Origin: Geomonas subterranea | GTDB taxonomy: Bacteria > Desulfobacterota > Desulfuromonadia > Geobacterales > Geobacteraceae | NCBI RefSeq assembly: GCF_019063845.1 | Contig: NZ_CP077683.1 | Span: 4,762,501 to 4,810,000, forward strand | DNA length: 47,500 nucleotides | Reading direction: 5' to 3' | Translations under genes and position numbers: made by a program | Notes under the pieces: generated by a model | What the model saw: the letters and a program-made list of their open reading frames with translations, nothing else | The model's database searches: none | Told to the model about the DNA's origin: nothing | Shown: positions 11,889 through 19,132 of the stretch, piece after piece | Position numbering within the stretch: position 1 is the first letter of the stretch | Layout: the number at the start of each line of letters is the position of its first letter

Positions 11889-11919
11889 AGCCGGCTCCAA
11901 AGGGCCGGCTTGTTTTTTT
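11889..11919 (+). terminator. intrinsic terminator after hfq
   Basis: Arms AGCCGGC (11889-11895) and GCCGGCT (11904-11910) are followed by TGTTTTTTT. The remainder of the 261-base gap to 12070 shows no gene; AGGAGGG precedes the next start. Confidence 0.88.
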
Positions 11920-12069
11920 ATCTGTTGCCAAATTCCTCCTTCTCCACCTATCATTAAACTCTGCGCGCCGCCGCTCTCACGCCAGTCGCCTCGCGGGTCA
12001 CCGCGACGGCTGTTCCCGCAGCCGGAAAATCTCACCTCCGCTGCGGGGGCGCGCCCCAGGAGGGATTTC

Positions 12070-13368
12070 ATGTCAGGACTGACTATCGATAAGGTGCTCC
12101 CCGGAAGCATAGCCGAGGAACTGGAACTCGCGCCGGGGGATCGGCTGCTGTCGGTGAACGGGCACCCGTTGCGGGACGTCATCGATTACAACTATTTTAC
12201 CGCCGACGACGAACTGGAGCTGGAAGTCGAAAAGGGCGACGGAGAGCTCTGGGAACTCGAGGTGGAGCGCGAAGAGGGGGAGCCCCTGGGCATCTCCTTC
12301 CAGGCACCGGCACCGGCGCGCTGCGGCAACAACTGCGTCTTTTGTTTCGTGCATCAGCTGCCCCGAGGGCTGCGCGGGCCTCTTTACGTGAAAGACGAGG
12401 ATTACCGCCTCTCTTTTCTCTACGGCAACTACGTGACCATGGCCAACATTGGCCGGGCTGAGCTGGACCGCATCAAGGAGCAGCGGCTCTCCCCGCTCTA
12501 CATCTCGGTGCACGCCACCGACGCAGCGCTGCGCGAGAAGCTCTTGGGTAAAAGCGGCATCCTCCCCATCCTGGACGTCATCAGGGAATTAGCCGAGGCG
12601 CGCATCACCATGCACACCCAGGTCGTGCTCTGCCCGGGGTGGAATGACGGAGAAGCTTTCGCCAGGACTGTGCACGAACTGGCAGCGATGCACCCTTGGG
12701 TGGCGTCTCTGGCGGTAGTGCCGGTGGGGTTGACAGAGCACAGGCAGAACCTTCCGGCGCTGGCCCCGGTCACCAAGGAGTTCGCTGCCGACTTCATCGG
12801 CAAATGGTATCCGGAGTCCCTGCGGCTTGAAGAGCGCCTTGGCGAGCCTTTCCTTTTTCTGGCGGACGAATTCTACATCAAGGGGGACGTGCCGTTTCCC
12901 GCGCTGGACAACTACGGCGACCTGCCGCAGTTGGAGAACGGCGTGGGGATGATCCCGCTGTTTCTATCGGAGGCGGAACAGGTGCTCCAGGAGGCCGAGG
13001 CACTGAAGCCGGCGAAACTGACGGTGGTCACCGGCGAATCCCCCTACCGTTACCTCTCAGACTTTCTGGAGCGGCTCTCGGGGGCGACCGGGGTGGCCAT
13101 GCAGCCGGTGGCGGTGCGCAACAGGCTTTTCGGTCCTACCATCACGGTTACCGGGCTGGTCTGCGGCGCCGATGTCGTGGCATCCCTACAGGGGATGGAG
13201 CTGGGGGACGTGGTGTTTGTGCCTGACGTGATGCTGAAGGAGGGGGAAGGGGTGTTCCTGGATGACCTGACCCTGGACGATGTAGAGCGGCAGCTTGGGG
13301 TGGAGATCCAGGTCGTCGAGTCGACTCCCTACGGGATCTACGACGCCTTGGTGCAGAGGCTGGGCTAA
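12070..13368 (+). CDS. DUF512 radical SAM protein with N-terminal PDZ-like domain
   Basis: 432 residues. A PDZ-like domain lies at about 1-72 (VLPGSIAEELELAPGDRLLSVNG). It is followed by a radical SAM core with Cys85, Cys89 and Cys92 (RCGNNCVFCFVHQLP) that should bind a 4Fe-4S cluster, and a DUF512 C-terminal domain from about 200. The family is widespread in anaerobes; its reaction is not known to me. AGGAGGG precedes the ATG. It appears monocistronic, flanked by terminators at 11889 and 13385. No signal peptide or membrane segment is seen, so it is cytoplasmic. Confidence 0.9.
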   Translation: MSGLTIDKVLPGSIAEELELAPGDRLLSVNGHPLRDVIDYNYFTADDELELEVEKGDGELWELEVEREEGEPLGISFQAPAPARCGNNCVFCFVHQLPRGLRGPLYVKDEDYRLSFLYGNYVTMANIGRAELDRIKEQRLSPLYISVHATDAALREKLLGKSGILPILDVIRELAEARITMHTQVVLCPGWNDGEAFARTVHELAAMHPWVASLAVVPVGLTEHRQNLPALAPVTKEFAADFIGKWYPESLRLEERLGEPFLFLADEFYIKGDVPFPALDNYGDLPQLENGVGMIPLFLSEAEQVLQEAEALKPAKLTVVTGESPYRYLSDFLERLSGATGVAMQPVAVRNRLFGPTITVTGLVCGADVVASLQGMELGDVVFVPDVMLKEGEGVFLDDLTLDDVERQLGVEIQVVESTPYGIYDALVQRLG

Positions 13369-13384
13369 AGAGGGAAGGCAAAAG

Positions 13385-13426
13385 AAAAGAGCCGGAGAGG
13401 ATGCCCCTCCGGCTCTTTTCTTTTAT
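13385..13426. terminator. bidirectional terminator between convergent genes
   Basis: AAAAGAGCCGGAG and CTCCGGCTCTTTT form a long stem around a GATGC loop, with an A tract on the left and T tract on the right. It can therefore terminate both the DUF512 gene (+) and the convergent gene ending at 13438 (-). Confidence 0.9.
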
Positions 13427-13437
13427 GGCTCTTTCTT

Positions 13438-14532
13438 TTAGCGGCTCATGGCGTCGATGACGTCGAAGTCGAAGACGCTCTCGGCCGTGGACTTGATGAG
13501 ATCGATCTTCTCGGTGTCGTCCGCCGTGATCTTCGATACATGCTCGGTGAGGGTGATGAAGGTCTCCGCGGTGTTCTGCGACGTGCGCAGGTACGGGATG
13601 TTGCTGTCATCAAGGATCCGTTGGGTGATCGCCGAAACCGGGGCCGACCCAGGGATCACGATGCCCGCCAGCTTGCGCCGGTAGGCCGGGATGTTGTAGA
13701 GGGCGGACGCGGTGACGATCAGCTCGTCCCTGGAACTCGTGGTGATCAGCAGCGTGGAGTCCTGCAGGGTGTCGATGACGCGCTGCGATGAAGCGGCCCC
13801 CAACTGGATGTGGTTGATGATGCGGTTCTTGCCGTCCTGGTCTCCCTGCAGCGGCAGCTTCAAAAGCTTGGAGAGGTCGAGCAGGGTGGGGTTCGCCAGG
13901 GTGGGCGAGTAGTCGAAGGCGCCGGCCACATTCTGCTGGCGGCTCTCGAAGAACGTCCTCAGGTAGCCCAGTGTCTCCTCGCGCTTGTTGGCCAGAAGCT
14001 TGTTCACGAGGACCAGCTTCACCTCCGCACCCTGCTGCTGGAACAGGGAGAGGTTCAACTGCACCGAATCGATGACGCAGCCGATGCCGCCGCTTGCGAC
14101 CATGATGACCGGGGCGTCGAGGGTGCGGGCGATCTGGGCGTTGTTGATGCCGACCACCGAGCCGACCCCGCCGTGGCCGGACCCCTCGATGATCAGGAAA
14201 TCGTTCTTCGCTTCAAGCTCGCTACAGGCGTTCTTGATGGCCTCGAGAGGAGCTTCCGGAGCGATCTCCCCGGAGAGGTACCTTTTCGTGTACCCCTTCC
14301 CCACGACGACCGGCGACATGAGCTTGCGGTCCGCCTCCATGCCGTAAATGGATGCGATCAGTGCCGCGTCCATGTCCATTTCCACGCCGTCCAGCATGAA
14401 GACTTTTGGGCCGATCGGCTTTATGAAGCCCACGCGGGCGTATCTTTTCTTGGCCAGGTGGAGCAGCGACAGACTGATGGTGGTCTTGCCGCAGTGCTGT
14501 CCCGTGGCAGCTATGAAGATTTTCTTGCACAT
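13438..14532 (-). CDS. P-loop AAA-family protein with DRTGG domain (Pta N-terminal-like)
   Basis: 364 residues. The N-terminal domain resembles the dethiobiotin-synthetase-like P-loop fold (Walker A TGQHCGKTT, about 10-18; acidic IIEGSGHGGVGS around 119), and a DRTGG-type domain covers about 215-330. This is the layout of the N-terminal regulatory half of long phosphotransacetylases, but the catalytic acetyltransferase half is absent. It may be a stand-alone regulator of Pta or a distinct nucleotide-binding enzyme; the function is not known to me. No strong ribosome-binding site precedes ATG 14532. It appears monocistronic. Confidence 0.8.
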   Translation of the reverse strand: MCKKIFIAATGQHCGKTTISLSLLHLAKKRYARVGFIKPIGPKVFMLDGVEMDMDAALIASIYGMEADRKLMSPVVVGKGYTKRYLSGEIAPEAPLEAIKNACSELEAKNDFLIIEGSGHGGVGSVVGINNAQIARTLDAPVIMVASGGIGCVIDSVQLNLSLFQQQGAEVKLVLVNKLLANKREETLGYLRTFFESRQQNVAGAFDYSPTLANPTLLDLSKLLKLPLQGDQDGKNRIINHIQLGAASSQRVIDTLQDSTLLITTSSRDELIVTASALYNIPAYRRKLAGIVIPGSAPVSAITQRILDDSNIPYLRTSQNTAETFITLTEHVSKITADDTEKIDLIKSTAESVFDFDVIDAMSR

Positions 14533-14707
14533 ACCGTAACCTGAGTTTAGACATAACCTCTTAATACTCGGATTATACTGGTTTCAAAAAAATGGAGCAA
14601 CATGGTATACGGTACGCAGTTCCCGGCGTAGTAGGACGGTTGGCGCGGCGGACTTTTTACTGGCACACAGGAGGCCGGCTGCAACACTCCCAGATCCCGT
14701 TATCCTC

Positions 14708-14736
14708 TTGACGCTTCCGCCATATTCTGCAATAAT
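14708..14736 (+). promoter_or_regulatory. sigma-70 promoter of the amino-acid ABC transporter operon
   Basis: TTGACG (14708-14713), 17-base spacer, AATAAT (14731-14736). This leaves a leader of about 80 bases before the GTG at 14822. The 289-base divergent gap shows no other gene. Confidence 0.55.
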
Positions 14737-14821
14737 CCGCCGGTCCAAACGGCTGTTTGTTTACATCAAATCTTTCTAAGCTTCACCATCACCGACCATA
14801 GCGTAGAAAAGGAGCGTAAAC

Positions 14822-15616
14822 GTGAAAAAGATCTGGGTTGTCCTGTCGTCTCTGCTCGTGCTTGCCTGTGCCGTCTCTGCCTTTGCCGGCGACGGTTCCT
14901 TCAAGAGGGTCAAAAGCCAGGGTGCTCTGACCATCGGTCTCGATGATGCCTTTCCCCCGATGGGCTACCGCAACGACAAGGGACAGTTGGTCGGTTTCGA
15001 CATCGATGCAGCTGAAGAAGTCGGCAAGCGTCTCGGCATCAAGATCAACTGGCAGCCGACCGCATGGGACGGCGTCATCCACGCTCTCGACTCCAAGAAG
15101 TTCGACTGCATCTGGAACGGCATGACCATCACCGAAGAGCGCAAGAAGGAAGTCGCCTTCACCAAGCCGTACAAGATGGACGGCCAGGTCGCCGTGGTCC
15201 GTTTCGCCGACAAGAAGCACAAGAAGCTTGCCGACCTGAAAGGGGCCAAGGTAGGCGTTCAGAAGGGTTCCTCCGCCGTCGAGGCCGTCAAGAAGCTTCC
15301 GGCAGCTCCCGCCGAGGTGCGTGAATATGAGGACAACCCGAAGGCGCTGCTGGATCTCGAATCTGACCGCCTCGACACCGTCATTATCGACGACGCCACA
15401 GGCCGCGACTTCATCGCGAAGCGTCCCGGCAAGTTCCGCATCCTCCCGGGCAACATCACGAAGGAGCCGTTCGGCGTCGCCTTCCGCAAGGAGGACGTCG
15501 AGCTGCGCGAGGCCGTTCAGAAAACCCTCGACAAGATGGTCAAGGACGGCACCATGGCCAAGATCTCCAAGAAGTGGTTCGGCGAGGACATCACCAATCC
15601 GAAGAAGTGGAAATAG
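14822..15616 (+). CDS. polar amino-acid ABC transporter, periplasmic binding protein
   Basis: 264 residues, SBP_bac_3 family. The signal peptide is about residues 1-22 (ending SAFA). The mature protein opens with the family pattern LTIGLDDAFPPMGYRNDKGQLVGFDIDAAE and carries the conserved MTITEERKKEVAFTKPY hinge segment. GTG start with AAAAGGAGCG upstream. This is the first gene of a three-gene importer (binding protein, permease, ATPase). The ligand is probably a polar amino acid such as glutamine, histidine or arginine, but this cannot be fixed from the sequence. A stable hairpin follows the stop codon and could raise this mRNA segment above the permease part. Confidence 0.92.
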   Translation: MKKIWVVLSSLLVLACAVSAFAGDGSFKRVKSQGALTIGLDDAFPPMGYRNDKGQLVGFDIDAAEEVGKRLGIKINWQPTAWDGVIHALDSKKFDCIWNGMTITEERKKEVAFTKPYKMDGQVAVVRFADKKHKKLADLKGAKVGVQKGSSAVEAVKKLPAAPAEVREYEDNPKALLDLESDRLDTVIIDDATGRDFIAKRPGKFRILPGNITKEPFGVAFRKEDVELREAVQKTLDKMVKDGTMAKISKKWFGEDITNPKKWK

Positions 15617-15625
15617 TTAACGCTT

Positions 15626-15651
15626 CTCCCTCCCCGTTCGCGGGGAGGGGG
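15626..15651 (+). repeat. intercistronic stem-loop between binding-protein and permease genes
   Basis: An 11-pair, almost all-GC stem with a TTCG loop (CTCCCTCCCCG / CGGGGAGGGGG). There is no T run, so it is unlikely to end transcription. Its position matches the mRNA-stabilising elements found between binding-protein and permease genes in other importers. Its sequence resembles the repeat cores at 25782 and 34600. Confidence 0.6.
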
Positions 15652-15678
15652 ACTGCCACAGTTAAATCAGGTGTGCCG

Positions 15679-16698
15679 ATGAAATTTTTTACCGGCAGGG
15701 TCGTCAAAAGATCGATCCTGCTTTTTTCATGCTTGCTGTTACTCGTCGCTTCAGTCTCCTTCGCCAAGGATTACGATCAGCTCTTCACCGATGCCAACGA
15801 CGCCATGGCACAGGGGGATCTCCCCGCCGCGATCGCCCTGCTGAAGAAGGTCGAGTTCGAGAAGGGGGACGAAAGTGGCGCCTTCGTCAGGAGCAGGATG
15901 CAGATCGCGAGGCTGCAGTTTGCCCTGAAGGACATGGAGCAGGCGAGTTCCGCCGCGAAGGAAGTCCTTGCTGTCTACCCCGACAACAGCGAGGCGCTGA
16001 ACTTCCTCGCATCGGTCAAGCAGGAACAGACGCCCCGCTACAAGGTCTTCATCGAGGACTGCCTCCGTTTCCTGCCGCAGTTGCTTAAAGGGGCGGTGAT
16101 GACCATCACCCTGGTGGTCTGCATCATCCTGATCTCGCCGGTGGGAGGGCTTTTGATCGCGCTGGGGCGCATCAGCACCTTCAAGCCGGTCTCCGGTCTC
16201 TGCTGGTTCTTCATCTGGCTCTTCCGCGGAACCCCGCTTCTTCTGCAGCTCTTCTTCATCTACTACGGCCTCCCGTCCATGGGGATCACCTTCAAACCCT
16301 TCACCGCCGCCATCCTCGGCCTCGGGCTCAACTACTCCGCCTACCTGGGCGAGATCATCCGCGGCGGCATTCAGAGCATCGAGCACGGCCAGATGGAGGC
16401 GGCCAAAGCCATCGGCATGAGCTACTGGCAGGCGATGCGCCGGGTGATCATCCCGCAGACCTACAAGCGTCTCATGCCCCCCATCGGCAACGAGTTCATC
16501 GCGCTCATCAAGGACACGGCGCTTGTGTCCACCATCGCCATGGTCGAACTGATGCGCTCCGCTGACCAGATGTTCAACGCCTACTTCAACGTGACGGCGC
16601 TCATCCTGGCGGCGCTCATCTACCTGCTGTTCACCACCATCTTCACCTTCGTCTTCGAAAAGATCGAGGTCCGGGCCGGCATCTATGAAAACCGCTAA
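15679..16698 (+). CDS. amino-acid ABC transporter permease with extra N-terminal periplasmic helical domain
   Basis: 339 residues, against about 220 for ordinary permeases of this family. ATG 15679 gives a clean signal-like segment (residues 12-29, ending SVSFA). Then comes a TPR-like helical region (about 30-115; DANDAMAQGDLPAAIALLKKVEF and EVLAVYPDNSEALNFLASVKQE), and then the permease core (about 125-335) with its EAA loop (EAAKAIGMSYWQAMRRVIIPQ). The extra domain should lie in the periplasm ahead of the first permease helix. Its position next to the binding protein suggests a docking or sensing role, which is inference. The ribosome-binding site is weak. It overlaps the ATPase gene by 14 bases. 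Confidence 0.88.
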   Translation: MKFFTGRVVKRSILLFSCLLLLVASVSFAKDYDQLFTDANDAMAQGDLPAAIALLKKVEFEKGDESGAFVRSRMQIARLQFALKDMEQASSAAKEVLAVYPDNSEALNFLASVKQEQTPRYKVFIEDCLRFLPQLLKGAVMTITLVVCIILISPVGGLLIALGRISTFKPVSGLCWFFIWLFRGTPLLLQLFFIYYGLPSMGITFKPFTAAILGLGLNYSAYLGEIIRGGIQSIEHGQMEAAKAIGMSYWQAMRRVIIPQTYKRLMPPIGNEFIALIKDTALVSTIAMVELMRSADQMFNAYFNVTALILAALIYLLFTTIFTFVFEKIEVRAGIYENR

Positions 16699-17464
16699 CC
16701 AACCGTTGTTAAGCCTCAAGGGGATCACCAAGCACTTCGGATCGCTCACCGCCGTGAACGGCGTCGACCTCGACGTCTGCCCCGGCGAGATCGTGGTCAT
16801 CATCGGCCCGTCGGGCTCGGGCAAGTCGACGCTTTTGCGCTCCATCAACTTCCTCGAGGAGATAGAGGAGGGGACCATCATCTTCGAGGGGAACGAAATC
16901 GGCTACGTGACCAGCAAGCATGGGAGGCGGCACCTCGACGTCCCGCACAAGATCTGCGCGCTGCGCTCCGAGATCGGGATGGTGTTCCAGCATTTCAACC
17001 TGTTCCCGCACATGACCGTCCTCGGCAACGTGATGGAAGGGCCGCTGACCGTGCAGAAGAAGAGCCCCGAGGAGGCGCGTGAGATCGCATTGGACATGCT
17101 GGCCAAAGTCGGTCTCTCCGACAAGCGCGACGTCTACCCCGCCACCCTTTCCGGGGGGCAGAAACAGCGGGTGGCCATCGCCCGGGCACTTGCCATGCGA
17201 CCCAAGCTGATGCTCTTCGACGAGCCCACCTCAGCGCTCGACCCCGAGCTGATCGGGGAGGTATTCGACACCATCCGCGACCTCGGCAAGGAGGGGATGA
17301 CCATGATCATCGTCACCCACCAGATGGGGTTCGCGAAGGAAATGGCGGACCGGGTGATCTTCATGGAAAAGGGCGCCTTCGTTGCGCAGGGGACCCCGGA
17401 GGACTTCTTCGCCAACCAGATGGAGCACGACCGCATCAAATCCTTCCTGAACCGCATCCTTTAA
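16685..17464 (+). CDS. amino-acid ABC transporter ATP-binding protein (GlnQ-like)
   Basis: 259 residues. Walker A GPSGSGKST (about 40-48), Q loop (VFQHFNLFPHMT), signature LSGGQKQR, Walker B LMLFDEP, and H loop IIVTHQ are all complete. A short insertion before the Q loop (NEIGYVTSKHGRRHLDVPH) is longer than in E. coli GlnQ. It overlaps the permease gene by 14 bases and completes the importer. A GC hairpin (17471-17492) without a T run follows the stop. Confidence 0.94.
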   Translation: MKTANQPLLSLKGITKHFGSLTAVNGVDLDVCPGEIVVIIGPSGSGKSTLLRSINFLEEIEEGTIIFEGNEIGYVTSKHGRRHLDVPHKICALRSEIGMVFQHFNLFPHMTVLGNVMEGPLTVQKKSPEEAREIALDMLAKVGLSDKRDVYPATLSGGQKQRVAIARALAMRPKLMLFDEPTSALDPELIGEVFDTIRDLGKEGMTMIIVTHQMGFAKEMADRVIFMEKGAFVAQGTPEDFFANQMEHDRIKSFLNRIL

Positions 17465-17470
17465 CACATG

Positions 17471-17492
17471 CGGCGGCAGTCCTCTGCCGCCG
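17471..17492 (+). terminator. possible terminator or 3' stem-loop after the ABC operon
   Basis: CGGCGGCA (17471-17478) pairs with TGCCGCCG (17485-17492). No T run follows, so termination would need Rho or the hairpin serves as a 3' end protector. Confidence 0.4.
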
Positions 17493-17646
17493 TTGCCCGA
17501 TTGATTCTGCCGCTTCGCCCTTCCGCGCCTGTCTGCCCGCCACACCCGTTCGACAACCCATCTCCCCGTGCTACAATGTTCCCTTGTCGCCTTGGTCTTT
17601 ATTAGCCCATCGCGGCGGCTATTCACATGGGAAAAGGGGGAGAGCC

Positions 17647-18375
17647 ATGATCAGAGCGGAAGAGGTCATCGGGACCATTCGGGCGGCACTCGAGCGGGAG
17701 CCGCGGGTGAATCTGCACGGCCATCCCGTCGAGCTGAGCTTTGCCGACGGCGTCGTCACCATCGCGGGCGAAGTCGGCGGGATTGCCGCGAAGAAACTTG
17801 CCCTCGGGATAGCAGCCAGGCCGTTGCCGGTCACCGGCCTCGTGGACCGGTTGCGCGTCGAGCCGTCTGAGCAGATGGAGGACGGCGCCATCCGTGACCA
17901 TGTTTGCAACGCACTCGCCAGCGAGCCCGCTTTCATGCAGTACGCGGTGCAGGCCATCGTGAAGCAGGAGCTTGAAGAGGTGCGCGGAACCGCCCAGCGT
18001 GGGCTGGAGCGGGTCGTCGAGGTCGAGGTCAACGACGGCGTCGTCATCCTGAACGGCAGGGCGGAGAGCATCTCGCACAAACGGCTGGCGGGCGTCCTGG
18101 CCTGGTGGGTGCCGGGGAGCAAGGACGTGGTCAACGGCATCGAGGTGTGGTCCGACCCCGATGAGAACGACGATGAAATGGTGGACCTGATCAGGATCGT
18201 CCTGGAGAAGGATCCCCTGGTGAATGCGTCGCAGATCTCGATCCATAGCACCAATGGGTTGGTCACGCTGGAGGGTGCGGTACCGACGCCGGACAACAAA
18301 CTGGCCGCCGAGTCGGACGCCTGGTATGTGCTGGGGGTGACCGAGGTGGTCAACAAGCTGGTGGTGACCGGGTGA
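17647..18375 (+). CDS. BON-domain protein, cytoplasmic
   Basis: 242 residues, starting at ATG 17647 behind GGGGGAGAG; an upstream in-frame reading from 17584 lacks such a site. Three BON-like repeats are readable at about 5-70, 75-165 and 172-242; each ends in a pattern of the form DGVVTIAGEV, DGVVILNGRAES or NGLVTLEGAV followed by a V.GV..V.N.L/I strand. BON domains usually bind membranes or are found in OsmY-like periplasmic proteins, yet no signal peptide is visible here. The stop codon overlaps the next start (GTGA). Function is unknown; a stress or envelope role would be a guess. Confidence 0.75.
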   Translation: MIRAEEVIGTIRAALEREPRVNLHGHPVELSFADGVVTIAGEVGGIAAKKLALGIAARPLPVTGLVDRLRVEPSEQMEDGAIRDHVCNALASEPAFMQYAVQAIVKQELEEVRGTAQRGLERVVEVEVNDGVVILNGRAESISHKRLAGVLAWWVPGSKDVVNGIEVWSDPDENDDEMVDLIRIVLEKDPLVNASQISIHSTNGLVTLEGAVPTPDNKLAAESDAWYVLGVTEVVNKLVVTG

Positions 18376-18686
18376 AGGAGCGCCCGAGACACCCCTTCAT
18401 CCCGCCGCCGCGGCAGGATACCGTGCGGCGGGAACTGACTGTGTTGCTGCGGGAGGAGAACCTGACGGTGAGGGAACTCTCGGGGTTGGTGGGAATTCCG
18501 GAAAAGGAGGTGCTGGAGCACCTCGAGCATCTAAGGACCGCGCTCCATGGCAGGCTGGACATGACCCCGCCCCGCTGCCTGGAGTGCGGTTTTTCATTTC
18601 AGAAGCGGGAGCGCCTGAAAAAGCCCGGGCGCTGCCCGGTCTGTCACAGCGGGCGCATCATCGACCCTTCCTTCACCATCGGCTGA
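18372..18686 (+). CDS. small winged-helix protein with C-terminal zinc ribbon
   Basis: 104 residues, GTG start overlapping the BON gene stop by 4 bases. Residues 15-60 look like a winged helix-turn-helix (ELTVLLREENLTVRELSGLVGIPEKEVLEHL), and Cys69-x2-Cys72 with Cys88-x2-Cys91 forms a zinc ribbon (ECGFSF, CPVCHSG). This layout is common in small, probably DNA-binding regulators of bacteria and archaea. The target is unknown. It could regulate its own BON operon or the convergent rtcB/archease pair, whose last codon lies only 2 bases away. Confidence 0.78.
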   Translation: MKERPRHPFIPPPRQDTVRRELTVLLREENLTVRELSGLVGIPEKEVLEHLEHLRTALHGRLDMTPPRCLECGFSFQKRERLKKPGRCPVCHSGRIIDPSFTIG

Positions 18687-18688
18687 TC

Positions 18689-19120
18689 CTACACGTCCAG
18701 CACCACCGTCGCCCGCCACCCCTGCGCCACCCGTTCCACCCCGTAGCGCAGCATGGTCACGGCCTTCACGTCGGTGCCCACCTCGTGGCGGCCCGGATCG
18801 ATCTCTTCTCCCGACAGCGTCGCCCGTATGGTGACGCCGACGTCGCCGGGGGAGATGGAGACGGCGCCGGGGAGCAGGATCAGCCGGCGGGCGTCCTTGT
18901 AGAAAATCAGCTCGTTCAGGAAGTCAAAGAGAAGCATCTCCTCGTTTTCCTGCTCCAGCGTAAGCTCAATCGACTGAACGTGGCGGACCTGCTCCAGGTT
19001 CTCGACCATGACATGCATGGTGGCCCGTGCCGCTTCCCGGAACAGCTCATCCAGGGTCGGCGCCCAGGCGTCGAACGCCACATCGGCATGGGCGATATCA
19101 CCGCGGTACTGGTACGGCAT
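18689..19120 (-). CDS. archease, RtcB-activating protein
   Basis: 143 residues. Archease family features are the early HADVAFDAWAPTLDELF segment, DFLNELIFYKDA and the C-terminal DVKAVTMLRYGVER strand. Archease speeds guanylylation of the RtcB ligase and allows multiple turnover. It lies 12 bases downstream of rtcB in the same direction, which fixes the functional link. A purine-rich site (GGGAGGATCG) precedes ATG 19120. Confidence 0.92.
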   Translation of the reverse strand: MPYQYRGDIAHADVAFDAWAPTLDELFREAARATMHVMVENLEQVRHVQSIELTLEQENEEMLLFDFLNELIFYKDARRLILLPGAVSISPGDVGVTIRATLSGEEIDPGRHEVGTDVKAVTMLRYGVERVAQGWRATVVLDV

Positions 19121-19132
19121 GGCGATCCTCCC

